From the NCBI GenBank assembly GCA_030407005.1, contig JAUDYN010000010.1, positions 806,001 to 870,000 of the forward strand: DNA of 64,000 nt, given 5' to 3'. Positions 11,122 to 23,133 of the stretch are shown here, in pieces; the first letter of the stretch is position 1; every line of letters starts with the position of its first letter. The notes under the pieces were generated by a model. That model was not told where the DNA came from, did not search any database, and worked only from the letters and a program-made list of their open reading frames with translations. The DNA is from Desarmillaria ectypa. Taxonomy: Eukaryota > Basidiomycota > Agaricomycetes > Agaricales > Physalacriaceae. The translations under genes and the position numbers were made by a program.

Positions 11122-11702
11122 CTAGGATGGCGGGGCAATACCGTACGATCTCTCGAAAAACTCATCCAGCCATCTGAAGAAGACTTGCTTATCTTCCGGC
11201 GAAAGATTTGACCAATCGATCTCCGGTTCAGCAGAAGCAGACCGATATGACGGTGCCGGAGATCCTCGAGGAGGCAACGAGGGAACGCTGGACGATGATG
11301 AACCCGTTGGAGTACTGTGAATAGGCGGTCGTGTTAAGCGCTTGATAGGCGGTGGTGGCGTTCCTCGCCCTGGGGCCTGTGAAGGTGGAGATATCGACGA
11401 ACGAGAAGGTAGAGCAGATATCGATGGGCGAGCTGAAATACTAGTACGTGGAGCAAGTGGCGGTGGAGGAGGTTGCTTATTATATGGGTCCCAATTCGTT
11501 TTCTTAAGAGGTACACTGGTTTCTCTGTCAATACCCAGCCCGAAGATAAGAATTGCAGTCATACCTAGAGTGCCTATCCCGTGTATTTTGTATTTTGGTT
11601 ACACTAGCATCCTTGACCTTTGATGCCCTTTCCTTCAACTCGGCAACTGTAAAACGTCGGCCGTAGGTCAGAGGTCGAGAAAAGGGACTGACATGATGGC
11701 AT
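11122..11702 (-). CDS. Small proline-rich adaptor-like protein, 164 aa
   Basis: Minus-strand exons are 11693-11702 (10 nt), 11565-11646 and 11122-11524, totalling 495 nt with matching phases. The 5' introns are 46 bp and 40 bp, the latter unusually short. The protein begins MPSFAELKERASKVKD and continues T(K)IQNTRDR..., then TSVPLKKTNWDPYN, a long Pro/Ser-rich spacer, and a C-terminal WSNLSPEDKQVFFRWLDEFF module. This arrangement (short N-terminal helix, a WDPYN-type peptide, a Pro-rich linker, an SPEDK..FF.WLDEFF end) resembles fungal actin-patch or membrane adaptor proteins of the AIM3-like type. The resemblance is from memory and the functional label is tentative. The Pro-rich spacer would be a target for SH3 domains. 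Confidence 0.6.
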
Positions 11703-12023
11703 GATAAGTAGTTCCTCGCGAACGTGGAATGACAACGACTGAAGTGGGGATTAGTGGCTGTGCTATTGTTTGAATTTCACGGTTTGCACAAATTTGGCCG
11801 CTTTGACGCTCACCACCACCGTCTTCAGCGATCCGGAAACAATCTCCACTACTCGCTCATTATCCCAAGTTCCACAGCGTCCGACTCGGATGTTTTCTAA
11901 TTTAATTGCATTAGTGAGAGCTTACCCTCTGTAATACGAGCTATTTCTAAGCAACTTAGGGCCAAACATCAGCCGCTCTGCCCAAATATTTAAGCAAGGG
12001 CGACATTGAAGACCAGCATCATC

Positions 12024-13324
12024 ATGAGGGCCCTCACAACTGCACCAGAAAGGACTGCTCTTGTCGTCGAGCTGCCGATTCCAGACCCTGGTCCTACTGA
12101 AATAAGGTATGCTGGCTCTCAAAATCTTATCAATATTATAGCCTCATGAGGTATACAAGGTCAAGGTTCACTCTGTTGCACTCAACCCAGTTGACGCGCT
12201 CTACGTTGCGCATCCTGCTGACAAAGTGTTTGGTCGCGTCGTGGGCAGCGATATTGCCGGTATCGTCGACAAAGTTGGATCAGAAGCCGCCTAGTGGCGT
12301 GTAGGTGACAGAGTGGCTGGACTTTCCAAGGAGGTATGCAGCACCTCAGCATATATGCACCTTGTTCATAAGTTTTAACTCTCTTCAGCGACGTCCGGCA
12401 ATGTTCGGCCTGCGGGTTTCGCAGAATACGCTATCCTCGAAGCAGATTTAGCTATTCGTATCCCCAGTTCCATCTCTTACGACCAAGCTGCAACGCTACC
12501 TCTAGGTTCCTTAACCGCCGCACAAGTAATACTACTCTTTTCTTCTATATAATCATTGCAAACTGACCTCGATGAAACAGGCTCTATTTATTCGTCTCAG
12601 AATCAATGCACCATACCCAAGCCCTTTATCGTTTCCTCCTGAAGCAGTCTCTTTCCCTGCGATCCTGATTTACTCTGCAGCAACGTCTACTGGTCTCTAT
12701 GCCATCGAGTTGATCAAGCTATTGCATTCTGCGGGTAGGCAGACCTATCGTATCTTTGCTACAGCTAGCCCAAAGAACCACGCCAAGCTGCTTTCACTTG
12801 GTGTCGAATCTGTATTTGATTACCATTCTCCTACATGGATCGACGACGTTCGAAACGTTTCTGGCGGAATCACGCATGCCTTTGACTGCATATCAGAGGA
12901 CGATACGACTGCACACACATCCCAGACGTTTAGGGAAGGGGGTGGAACGATCGCCGTCATTCGAAAGGCGGCATGGAACAAAGATGGCATTCGAGCAGGT
13001 GTCACGCCCCTGTATAGTGCTGCGTGGTCAGGTCTTGGTCATGAGGTTCTCTATAATGAGGAGATTCTCCCAGAATCTCGTGAATGGCGGGCGTTCACTG
13101 TCGCTTTCTTTTCTTTCTTGGGGAAAGATGGGCAGAAATTGCCTATCCAACCGAACCCTGTTCGCGTTATGCCGGGTGGACTGGAGAGTATGGTTGCGGA
13201 AGGTTTCGCTCTTTTGGTATCCAGCAAGGTTGCAGATAGAGGAAAGAACGCTGTTAAAAGTAGTTCAAAGCCCTGGATGAGGCCTATTTCTGGGGAGAAG
13301 CTGGTTTATCATCTCATATCATAA
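12024..13324 (+). pseudogene. ToxD-like/trans-enoyl reductase (MDR family), interrupted
   Basis: Exons are about 12024-12106, 12142-12333, 12389-12525 and 12581-13324. The product is a medium-chain dehydrogenase/reductase of the zinc-free ToxD/trans-enoyl-reductase type. It shows the N-terminal strand RALTTAPER...LPIPDPGPTEI, the conserved VALNPVDALYVAHP, SDIAGIV, GFAEYAILEADL, and a Rossmann segment IYSAATSTGLYAIELIK. Three faults are visible. An in-frame TAG at 12292-12294 falls between SEAA and WRVGDRVAG, where homologues have a coding residue. My best splice for intron 1 does not keep phase (2 to 0), and intron 2 likewise (0 to 1). Exon 4 alone is a 247-codon open frame. Such enzymes often work beside polyketide synthases, but none is present here. 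Confidence 0.65.
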
Positions 13325-13672
13325 GACGCCCAGGGTATAGACTTTCTTTCAGACTTCGTCGACGGTTACCTCCTCTTGTGCGCAACATCAGCACATACTT
13401 TTTGCAAATAACTTTCGGATGACTATCTTCTGACTCTACCTTGCGTCTAAAACATCAGCTTAATCGTCGTTGAATTGTCTGGTTGCCCAACTGAAAAAGT
13501 CAGCGAACTTTTCCCAGTTATACCCTTCAAAATTCGAAAGCAGCCGACTCCGCCTAAAACACCACGTGCGTTATCAGATTGCAGCCTCACTTCTACCGCC
13601 GCCTCGTCAGCCCTTCTCGTTGCTTGGATTCTTCATTTCGTCTCGTTTTCGAACTCGGTAATTTTCGATCTC
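13325..13672. promoter_or_regulatory. Upstream region of heavy-metal ATPase
   Basis: This 350-bp gap between the ToxD-like pseudogene and the ATPase ATG contains no gene. It holds a CACGTG palindrome near 13562 and a pyrimidine-rich tract just before the ATG. It is presumably the ATPase promoter, but no metal-response element could be assigned with confidence. Confidence 0.35.
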
Positions 13673-16600
13673 ATGGCTAGCACAGACGTCAGCAGCTATT
13701 GTGGTTCCCACGACTGTGGTGGTACCCCTCTGGCTCCTGACTGTGGTGGTACCCGCAACGGTGATGACTCATTTCATTATCGTGCAGCTGTAACCCCAAG
13801 TGGCGCAGATCCTAAGTCATGTTCCGATAATTGTTGCGCTGAAAAGCCTCCGGATTCGAGTGAGCAAACTGAAGCGCCTGCTCAAGGGGATGAACAATTA
13901 TGCTCGTGTTGTTTGGGTGACGATATTGATGAGAAACCGACGATTGTCGCCAGAGGAGGCTCGATTGAATTGCAAGGTTTACCGACTCGTGCTAGTAAGT
14001 TGTCGATTTAGATCGTTATAATCTGCCTAGTGTGCTGACTGCTGCTGTATAAAAGCTCGAGGACGTCGGTGCTGCGGAGCCGCATGTTGCACGAGCCCAA
14101 TAAGAAGAGGAAGACGGTCCAAACTTTTGTGGAAAGCTAAAAGAGTGCCGTGTTGCACTGGAATTGACCGAGAGCATCTTAATTTTGCTTCCATCGACAA
14201 CACGTCACCCGACGAGCAAGATGGGAAGGAAAGGGTTCTCACTCTCATGGTCATTGGAATGGATTGCCCGGCGTGTTCTCCAAGAGTTGAACGAGCACTG
14301 AAAAGCCTCGGGGTGATGGACGTAAAGGTACATAACGATTCCAGCGCGAGTAATGACTCCACTGACAGCGAACACAGGTGGACTTTGTCAGCGCTCGAGC
14401 AAGCTGTAGCTACATCAGTGGCTCTATCGATCCCGAGACTATCCGACGCAAGGTGGAAAATGCTACCGGGTTTATTTGTACTATCGCAAGCTTGCGAAAT
14501 GGCCAACGTACCCTCCGCATTTCTTTCACTAGTGCTGTCCCCACCTTGGACACTCTCCAGGCTGTTTTTGGGTCTGAACAAGAGATTTTGCGGGTCTCTC
14601 GCACAGATGTTCGCTTCACAATTGAATCTGCGGCGCGTTACCCATCTGCGGGTGCTATCCATACCGTTCTGCTTGAACAAGGATGGACGGTGACACCGGT
14701 TAACGAAGACGATGGCGAGGCGGCTATAGACGAGGCAGCGGCGCTTGACCTTCGTCGCTCGACCTGGCGCTTCTTCTTATCTGCAATTTTTACCATTCCG
14801 ATCCTAGTCTTAGCATGGTCTGGTGGCTTCGAGAGTCACTTCGCCGTTCGTGGTGGTATCGCTCTCTGCCTCGCGTCCCTCGTCCAGATATTTTGTGCTG
14901 GTCACATCACCCTCGCCGCAGGACGCGCGGCTATCATCGACCATCGTCTAGATGCCGACGTTTTGATTTCATTGTCTTCCCTCTCTGCATTTCTTTATTC
15001 CATCGTCAGCTACGGATATAATGTTGCGAAGCATCGTGTCGATCTCGATAGCTTCTTTGAAACAAGCACCTTGCTCATCACGCTGATCCTACTCGGCCGT
15101 CTTGTTTCGGTCTGCGCGCGGAATGCAGCCAGACGAAGTTCTGTTGGTCTCACGCCACCCGCCGTTGAAGTTGCACATTGGGTAGATCCCAAAGTCGATG
15201 ATAGCATCCGAGACGTTCACACAGCATTGCTAGAAGTGGATGACACGGTCATTGTTCATGCGGGTGAAACTATTCCTAGTGATGGTATTGTCTCCGCCAA
15301 CATGTCAGATATCGACGAGTCATTGATTACTGGGGAGACCATTCCTATAACCAAAGGCCCAGGAGCTCCGGTTCTTGCAGGAACAACAGTCCTCGGTCCG
15401 CAGTCATTATACATCCGTTTATCGAAAGCCGTACAAGACAACTCACTCGCTGAGTTACGCCGTTTAACTGCTGAAGCGCGCTCCTCTCGGGCTCCTATTC
15501 AAGATACAGCGGATAGGATTGCACGGCGCATTATCCCCATTGTACTGACTGTTTCGGCAGTCGCGTTCCTTGTGTGGACGCTAGTCATCAAGTATGCGAG
15601 ACGCGAGACCTCAGGCAAAGGAGTTGCAGATGGTCTCTCCTACGCTGTTGCAGTATTAGCCTTATCATGTCCATGTGCCCTCACTTTATGTGTTCCTCTC
15701 GTCGTTCTCTACGCACGGAACGCATCGCAGAAGCCACCGTTTTCGCTTCTCTTTAAATCGTCTGCTGCTCTCCAGCATGCGCGTACCGTTACCCATGTTA
15801 TCTTTGACAAGACGGGAACCTTGACAACGGGAAAGATGAGAGTAGTCGACTCAGTTTTTGACAAAAACAGTGGAATATGGATCGCAGGGGAGGGCGATGG
15901 GCTGATCAAGGCTCTCGTAGCTGGGTCAGAGCACCCTGTCTCGGCTGCTGTGGCCCGATATCTGGCTTTGGGAGCTGATTCAGTCGGTAAGCTCGATAGC
16001 ATAGAAACCGTGGTGGGAAAGGGCATCCAAGCCAACTGGAATGGCTCCATTGTTCGCGGAGGAAGCATTGACTGGTGTGCGGTGCAAGATGTCGATTGCG
16101 TAGTCAACATGTTAGATGCAGGAAAGAGCGTCTTCGCTGTAACGGTTGACCATGTCTTCCTTGCCGCCTTCGGATTGGAAGATGACCTTCGACCTGAGAG
16201 CACTGAGGTTGTGTCGTCTCTGGTAGCACAGGGAATCACAGTGTCCATTCTCAGTGGAGACCACCAGAAGGCTGTAGACGGAGTGTGTCGTCGGCTTGGA
16301 GTCGAGGGAGTCAAGGCAAAGGGAAACTGCCTACCGGAAGACAAACGAGATATTGTTCGTATGACTTCGTGGAGCGCGTCCTGTGGTCAGGACGATGTCG
16401 AGTCTGGACATGAGCATGGCGAGAATCACGCGCATGCGCATGCTCATCCCCATGGAACCCCGCAGCAAAAGAATGTTGTGGTGTTCGTAGGAGATGGGAG
16501 TAATGACACAGCAGCTCTCGCCCAAGCAGATATTGGCGTATCCCTGGTTTCGGGAACAGCTATAGCTATCAACTCAGCGGACGTTGTTATCCTTTCTGGT

Positions 16601-16822
16601 GGTTTGAAGGGCGTGCTGCAGACTATCACGGTATCCCGTCTAACCTGGCGGCGTATTGTGCTGAGCCTCGCTTGGGCGCTATCGTACAACGTCCTGGCTG
16701 TGCTCTTTGGCTCCGGGCTTCTTGTTGAGGTCCGTGTGCAACCGCAATGGGCTGGATTGGGTGAATTCGCATCTCTTGTGCCAGTACTGGCGATTGCCCA
16801 GTCATGCCGTTTTTTCAAGTGA
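13673..16822 (+). CDS. P1B-type heavy-metal (Cu/Cd) transporting ATPase, 1,012 aa
   Basis: Exons are 13673-13994, 14056-14327 and 14378-16822 (introns of 61 and 50 bp, phases agree). This membrane pump moves soft metal ions across a membrane at the expense of ATP. Visible motifs in order are an HMA metal site GMDCPAC (residues 175-181), the actuator TGE (516-518), the transmembrane metal site CPC (629-631), the phosphorylated Asp675 in DKTGT, the HP signature (717-718) and the hinge GDGSND (903-908). Before the HMA domain there is a cysteine-rich extension with several CC pairs (DNCCAEK, LCSCCLG, RRCCGAACC, VPCC), as in fungal Pca1-like cadmium/copper pumps. A 15-residue His-rich stretch at 876-890 lies just before the hinge motif. 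It could sense or buffer metal, and I do not know it as a standard family feature. Metal specificity is unproven. A decayed tandem copy follows. Confidence 0.9.
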
Positions 16823-17371
16823 AAACAACATGAATGATGCTGAAACGAAGGGAAAGAAGAATCTCCAGGAGAGAGAATTGTGTATTTATTATCTGACCAC
16901 GGGTTTTCGATGATCAGTATGTGCGTAGTGTGTTCCTTTTCGCCGATTAAAGTACAGTGCTATACGTGATATTTATATGCAGAGCCGGTGTATTCTCCCT
17001 ACGGAGATACGTATGATAGCTGAGAACTTTGCCTCGGTGGCTAGTAAGTGACTGCCGCGAACGGGTCCGGGAGCAATACCCGAGTGCCTCAATTTTCTCT
17101 TTATAAAAAACCGTTTCCAACCCAAATTCACGGTACAGCTCGTGAGTTTCGTATTAAAGTCGAAATAAAGCATTATACTGAGTTTATACGTTGTTTCCTC
17201 AGTCTGGAAAGTCGCTGAGAAGTCTTGGATTACGAGGATATGCCACGTGCAGTACCAAGCCTTATCTGATACTATCACTGATACCCAGCAACCCACTGCT
17301 AGTGCCCTCCGTCTCTGATTTTTCGTTTAGTATTTTTTAGTTTAAAAGAATAGAGATTTCCTATCATCACT
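16823..17371. other. 3' region of ATPase and intergenic gap
   Basis: No gene seen; still CpG-containing sequence like the left-hand gene space. It separates the intact ATPase from the start of its decayed copy. Confidence 0.4.
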
Positions 17372-17419
17372 ATGGCTAACAGTGATATCGACAGTTTCTG
17401 TGGTCTCCCTGACTGCGGT
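17372..17419 (+). pseudogene. Second ATPase copy, fragment 1 (N-terminus)
   Basis: An ATG-started peptide MANSDIDSFCGLPDCG matches the intact pump's MASTDVSSYCGSHDCG residue for residue in its Cys positions. The match ends at about 17419, before the adjoining LTR-like segment. This marks the start of the tandem paralogue whose later parts run to 60,663. Confidence 0.7.
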
Positions 17420-17453
17420 ATTCGCAGAAACGAAGAGTCTTGCGATTCGCGTG

Positions 17454-17748
17454 TGTTGAAGACGCGCTCAGCCGCATGCGGCAATCCGGCAATCGGAGCA
17501 ACGTTGAAGCACGCGAACCTTCGCGCACCTTCTCCTTGACTCGATCGCCTGTCTGCTCACTCAGCAATGAGTCAGACATGGACACTAGTAGATAATAGTA
17601 TATTCTAGAAGTACCCACCTTGTAGTATATATACCAGGCAGACCAGCCCACCATTAATATAGATCAATATTCTCCCCCACCTCTCTCACACAGTCAAGTC
17701 TCATAGTTTACCACTGCACTCATAACCTCCATTTCACACTCTTTTACA
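17454..17748 (+). repeat. LTR-like segment, possibly Ty1/copia type
   Basis: The segment starts TGTTGAAG and ends CTTTTACA (TG...CA), with a TATATATACC motif inside, and is 295 bp long. It is followed at 17749 by AGAGGTTATGGGCCCCGG, which resembles the primer-binding region after 5' LTRs of fungal copia elements. Only about 25 bp of such internal sequence remain before ATPase-like sequence resumes. No target-site duplication could be confirmed. Its first part is CpG-rich, unlike the sequence to its right, so it is probably a late arrival. Confidence 0.45.
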
Positions 17749-17777
17749 AGAGGTTATGGGCCCCGGCCCTAACTAAG

Positions 17778-18926
17778 GCCAAATCTCAGTTGCTCTGCAC
17801 TGATAGCTGCTGTGCTGACAGTTGCTGCACTGCGCAGCCTCTTGGATTCAGAGATACCACTTAACCAGCCATGCTCCTGATCAGGTGACAATATTGATGA
17901 TAAGCCAGTGATAGTGTCCAAAGTAGAGTCAATTGCACTACAAATGCTGTCAATTCAAAGCAGTAAGTTTTCACTCTAGATCTTCAGGACTTCATTGTAT
18001 ACTGACTCAGCTACAGAAACTTCCAGTCATGAGTCTTGTTGCAATACTCCTTGCTACAAAAGTCTAGTCAGAAGGGGGAGACACTCCAGATTTTTATGGA
18101 AGAAAAAAAGAGTACCCTGCTATAGTGAAGCTGATGAGCAGCATGCCAGACAGACCAACATCCCCGATCCATCACTGGAGGGTCAGGATGGACAGGAAAA
18201 GGTTCTAACTCTCATGATTATTGGGATGGATTTCCCTGCTTGTTCTCTCAGAGTTGAAAGAGCCTTAAAAAATCTAGGTGTTGAGGACATCAAGGTATAC
18301 AGTTCTCTGTGGATGTGCATCTATATCTAACATTGCATGTGAGGTTAACTTTCTCAGTGCTTGTGTGAGCTATAGCTACATCAGTGGCTCTACTGATTCC
18401 AAGATCATTTGGCACAAGGTGGAAAATGTACCATTGCAAGCTTGGAAAATGGTCAGTGCATCCTTTGTATTTCCTTTACAAGAGTTGGTGCCCCTATCTT
18501 AGAGACCCTTCAGAATATTCTCAGCTGTGAACAGGAGATATTGAAGCTCTCTAAAACTGACTTTTGCTTTACAATTCATTCTTCTGCATGCTACTTGACT
18601 GCATGTGAATTTTGCATAGCCTTGCTTGACAAGGGGTAAGTAGTGTCTCCTGTCAATGAAGATGATAATGAGGCTGCTATCAATAAAGCAGCCACAATTG
18701 ATTTTCATTGCTTCATCTTATGCTTCATTCTTTCCACAGTCCTTACCATTCCAGTCCTGGTACTTGCATGTTCTGATGGTCGTGACAGCCAGTTCACTCT
18801 TCATGGTGGGGCCTTGCATCATTAATTCAAATATTTTATGCTGGACATATCATCATTGTAGCTGAACATATGGTCATTCTTTATCATCACTTGGACACTG
18901 ACATGTTAATTACTCTATCTTCCCTC
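17778..18926 (+). pseudogene. Second ATPase copy, fragment 2 (Cys-rich region, HMA, first TMs)
   Basis: Exon structure of the intact gene is still visible: exon 1 end to 17962 (reading GDNIDDKPVIVSKVESIALQ, then GTAAGT), exon 2 about 18000-18294, exon 3 from 18344. The HMA site reads GMDFPAC, so the first metal-binding Cys is Phe. Several stops and frame breaks are present. CpG is almost absent although the intact copy is rich in it. The gene is cut at 18926 by a solo LTR. Confidence 0.85.
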
Positions 18927-19342
18927 TGTTATGATTTTTCCATTATCTTATCTCATCCAGTCATATTATTGACACATCCTATCTAATCAGTCCTCATCTT
19001 ACACTGTCTTCACTTCATATCAATGCATTTCACCAACAACCACCCCAGTTCACCATGATTGTCACCCTCATTTGCTCCTATTGGATCATAATCACCCAAC
19101 TTCCTCAAGGTTTTCTCATGAACCTTGCCATTTCATCTATTAATAATGCCATATTTTCAGTATATAAGCAGAGTAGTTTTCACCTTTGTACTCTATCTTT
19201 TGACTAAATTACATCCATATACCTTCTACTGCACTACACCAAAGACTTAGCTTAATCTCATTAATGGGTGATTGTCTAAATGCGAGACAGCCCAGAGAAT
19301 ATAGCTTATGTCCCAAGTCACATGTTAGACAGGGCCATAACA
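18927..19342 (+). repeat. Solo LTR (B/D/E gypsy family), 416 bp
   Basis: Begins TGTTATGATTTTTCC, ends GGCCATAACA, and is flanked by the 5-bp duplication CCCTC (18922-18926 and 19343-19347). Only one CpG was counted in the whole LTR, so it is old and heavily mutated. It interrupts the ATPase copy within a predicted transmembrane segment. Confidence 0.88.
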
Positions 19343-19486
19343 CCCTCTCTGCATTTTTCTATTACATTGTCAGCTACAGATACAATATTGCCAACCATCA
19401 CATTGATCTCAACAGCTTTTTTGAGACAAGCATCATACTTATCATGCTTATCATTTGATCTCTGTCTACATGTGAAACACTGCTAG
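19343..19486 (+). pseudogene. Second ATPase copy, fragment 3
   Basis: Reads YYIVSYRYNIANHHIDLNSF then FETSIILIMLII, matching the intact pump's YSIVSYGYNVAKHRVDLDSF and FETSTLLITLILL. It lies between the solo LTR and element D. Confidence 0.85.
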
Positions 19487-19873
19487 TGTTATGGCCCTGT
19501 CTAACATGTGACTTGGGACATAAGCTATATTCTCTGGGCTGTCTTGCATTTAGACAATCACCCATTAATGAGATTAAGCTAAGTCTTTGGTGTAGTGCAG
19601 TAGAAGGTATATGGATGTAATTTAGTCAAAAGATAGAGTACAAAGGTGAAAACTACTCTGCTTATATACTGAAAGTATGGCATTTATTAATAGATAAAAC
19701 AGTATAGTCCATGAGAGAATAGCATGTAGGTTGGATGGATCATGGATGAATAAGAGTGAATGGGGGTATGAATTGATGAAACTAGGGTGGTTGTTGGTGA
19801 ATATGTTGATACTAACTGAGATAAGATGTGTGGTGTCATAGATATAACAAAATAAGATGGAAAAATCATAACA
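19487..19873 (-). repeat. Element D 3' LTR, 387 bp
   Basis: Inverted relative to the solo LTR at 18927, TGTTATGGCC...ATCATAACA on the plus strand. I counted no CpG at all. Together with the solo LTR it forms a long inverted repeat around ATPase fragment 3. Confidence 0.85.
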
Positions 19874-21772
19874 TTACCCCCTTGTTAAAGTAGTCATCCT
19901 GACTGCTAAGGTTCTTCTTCAGGGGTGTCAAGTTGTGATAAGACTTGATTGATCCAGTACTAGTCAATCAAGTTTTTCCATACTGTTTCATTTGGGTTGA
20001 TGATCCATTTTCGATATCCATCCTTGCATTGAGCAAGATATGTGACATCTCCATCATCAGAATATTTGTGGTCTAGTATCTTGTTCACTTCCTTGTCTTT
20101 GGTTACAATTTTTGAAATGTATAAGGCACAGTTTACACTAGCCTTATATTCTTTGATCACTTCTGTAGCATTTGATATTTCTGTTTCTCAGATCCAAGAG
20201 TTGTGTTCTCTGGTCCACCCTTTCCACTTGACTAGGTAGTCTGTGACTTCCCTAGATGGTTGTCCTCATTTGGAATGTACTCAATGGGTGTGCAAGTCCA
20301 AGACTTCTTCAATTTCATATTCTTCCTGGCTGTTGACAAGGTCAGGAGGAGGAGGTGGCAGTTGTTGTTAGTTTGAGAAAGAGGGTGCAACATATGGAGT
20401 CAGTAGTTTTTCATTGAATCAGGGATGAATCTTCCAGTGGGGTGGCAGTTTTAGCTTGTATACTGCCATGCCTGATTTTTCGATGATTTTGAATAGTCCT
20501 GTTTGTTTATCATCAAGCTTCTTCTTTGGTTGTGGAAGATGGAGGTTGGCAGTGTCGAGTCAGACCTTATCACCAATCTGGTACTTTTGAGGAATCTGCT
20601 TTCATTTATTATATTGCACCTTCATTTGCGCTGCTGCCTTTTTCAAGGCATCATGGACTTCCTTGTGAACTTTGGCCATTGTCTCTGTGAATTCCATGGC
20701 CATGGGATTTGCAAAGTTGGTCTTTTGGATAGACTCTGGAATAAGTCAGGAATTTCATCCATATAGAATCATGAATGGACTTTTGCCAGTGGCAGAATGA
20801 ACTCTGTTGTTATGAGCGAATTCTGCAAGAGGTAGCCATGCAACTCAGTCTGTTTGGCGATGATTGACAAAGATGTGGAGGTACTTTTCAATCTCTTGAT
20901 TGACTCTTTCCATCTGTCCATCAGTCTGTGGATGATACATGGTGGATGCATTTTGCATGATGTTCAGCATTTGGTACAGTTCCTTCATGAAGGAGGACAT
21001 GAATTGAGGTCCTCAATCTGAAATGACTACTTGAGGCATTCCATGTTTCACATAGATGTGGTTTTGGAGCATAAGGGCCCATCCTTCTGTGGATAGTTCT
21101 TCATTGCATGGAATGAGAATGATGTTTTTGGAAAAGTGATCTACAATAACCAATAAAGCATCAAAGCCTTCTGATTCCAGAAGACCTATAACCATATCTA
21201 CTGAGATATGAGTCCAGGGGATGTCTGGGATTGCATTGGGATTAAGAGGAGCGGCTTTTCCTTGCATATCACTCTTTGTTCTTTGGCAGATTTCACACCC
21301 TTTGATGTAAGATTCGATGTCTTTCTTCATTTTTGGCCACCAATATTCCCATAGGATGAGTTCCTTAGTTTTGGCAATTCCTGGATGTCTGGCAGTGATA
21401 TGATCATGATATTGCACAATGATCTCACCACATAGGGATATGTCTTGGAGAATGTAGATATGCTCATCATACCACAATACTTCATTTTCCTGAGTGATTC
21501 CTCATTCATAGTTCAGGGATTTTTCAATTCCTTGATTCCATTGTTCTTTTTGTCGAGTTGCATCTCTTATATGCATGACTTGTTCCTCAGTTGTGGGCAG
21601 TATTAATGCCCAGAAATGTTCAGAGGAGAGAACAATCACATCTTGATTGTCTTCTTTTCCCTGGTCATGATTGTCTCTTTGACTGAGGAGATCAGCCTTG
21701 TTAGTGATTCCTGCTTTGTGTTGAAGGACAAAGTGGTATTCTGCTAATTTGGTGACCCACCAAGCTTGTCGG

Positions 21773-23133
21773 TGATATGCCATCTATGCATTCACACTTA
21801 GATTTTGCGATTTTGTAACAATACTATTGCACATCTATCCTATACTAGTAATACATAGAGGACTATAGCTGAGGCTTTGAGCTGATAGTTAAAAGCAGTA
21901 AGCAACTGGTAGAGCCAGGACTTAGATGCAACACCATTAGTGGGTTAAATCTACCAGCTGGCCAGACTAGTAACTCGAATGCTAGCAGGACTAAGTGAAA
22001 TACAGCCACTAGCAAATGAAGGATGCTACTAGCACACAAAAACCAGGAGCAGAGTACACAGATCTCATGAAGTTCTGTCACTAGCAGCCCAGACTGGGCA
22101 TAAACACCTAAGTCAGGATAACTAGTCACATGGCAATCTTGAAACAGGACTTAGAAATAAATTAGGAATAGATTAACCTTGAGCCCAGATCCGACTATTT
22201 TGATATAGATCTCTTATGATCGATGCTAGTGGAGCCAGACTGCACCCTCAATCATGATCGGATAGCTGTTACAGGCACTAATATCCGGATATCCATATAA
22301 CCATGTTACTAGGGCATGTAGTTGTGCCAAGGGTGTGGAAAGACCAACTGTGGAGTCTCTAGACCGAATATTTGAAAAGAAAACAGACTAGACCGACTAT
22401 GGTGTGATTATTCACCATTATTCATGACTAGCCAAGAAATCCTTACCAATATACCCTATACCCAGATGATATTTATAGTTTTGCCTCAGTAGTATATAAG
22501 TAGTGGGATGGGCACTCATGCAAACCAGGCAAGCCATCCCTGCAGTTGAGCCCTCACTGGTAGTAACTGGTGTCCCCAATTAAAGGCTTTTGTGCTTAAC
22601 CTCGATGAAGTGATTAATAGTCGCTAAGTCACCCATAGAATTGCATTGAATTGAAGTCCCTTAGAGTCACTGTTGTGTCCTGAGAAGGTCCGGAGTGTTT
22701 TGAAGTTAGTTCAAGCAAAGTTCTCAGAGTTATAGTATTATTCTTAGGCCAAGAGCACCACTAGTTAGCCAAGAGCGCGACTAGTCAAGTGTTTATCACT
22801 TGTAGGAAGCAGTATAGGGCCAAGAGTGCCACCAGTCTAAAGCAGTTTCAGTCAGAATGAGTGCAGTAGCTCAAACCAAGTCACTCTTATCCAAGTGTGT
22901 CTTACCCACCCCACTAGTACGAGTAGTACTTTGTATAAACTCACTAGTAATGAATAAAACATCTTTAAGACAATTGTACTTGATTATTGAAGTCTGCAGA
23001 GTGCTTCCATCATACTCGAAACTGCCCGAATTCAATATTGGTGATTAAGTGTAGAGTAGTAAGAGGTTTAGTGTGATTGGTGTTCATTGCCATTCCCTAA
23101 TTCTTTTGTCACTTGCTGTTACCAAGCACATCA
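21773..23133 (+). repeat. Repeat X (LTR-like), 1,361 bp, plus orientation
   Basis: Begins TGATATGCC and ends AAGCACATCA (TG...CA). In this orientation it has a TATATAAGTAG box near 22493 and AATAAAA near 22958, the order expected for U3-R of a long LTR. No coding capacity. It joins the protease part of element D to its RNase H end with no matching flanks, so it probably marks a deletion. Confidence 0.65.

Noticed and set aside
15709..16344. 211-codon minus-strand frame
   Set aside because: A shadow of the ATPase coding strand with no independent start context or motif.
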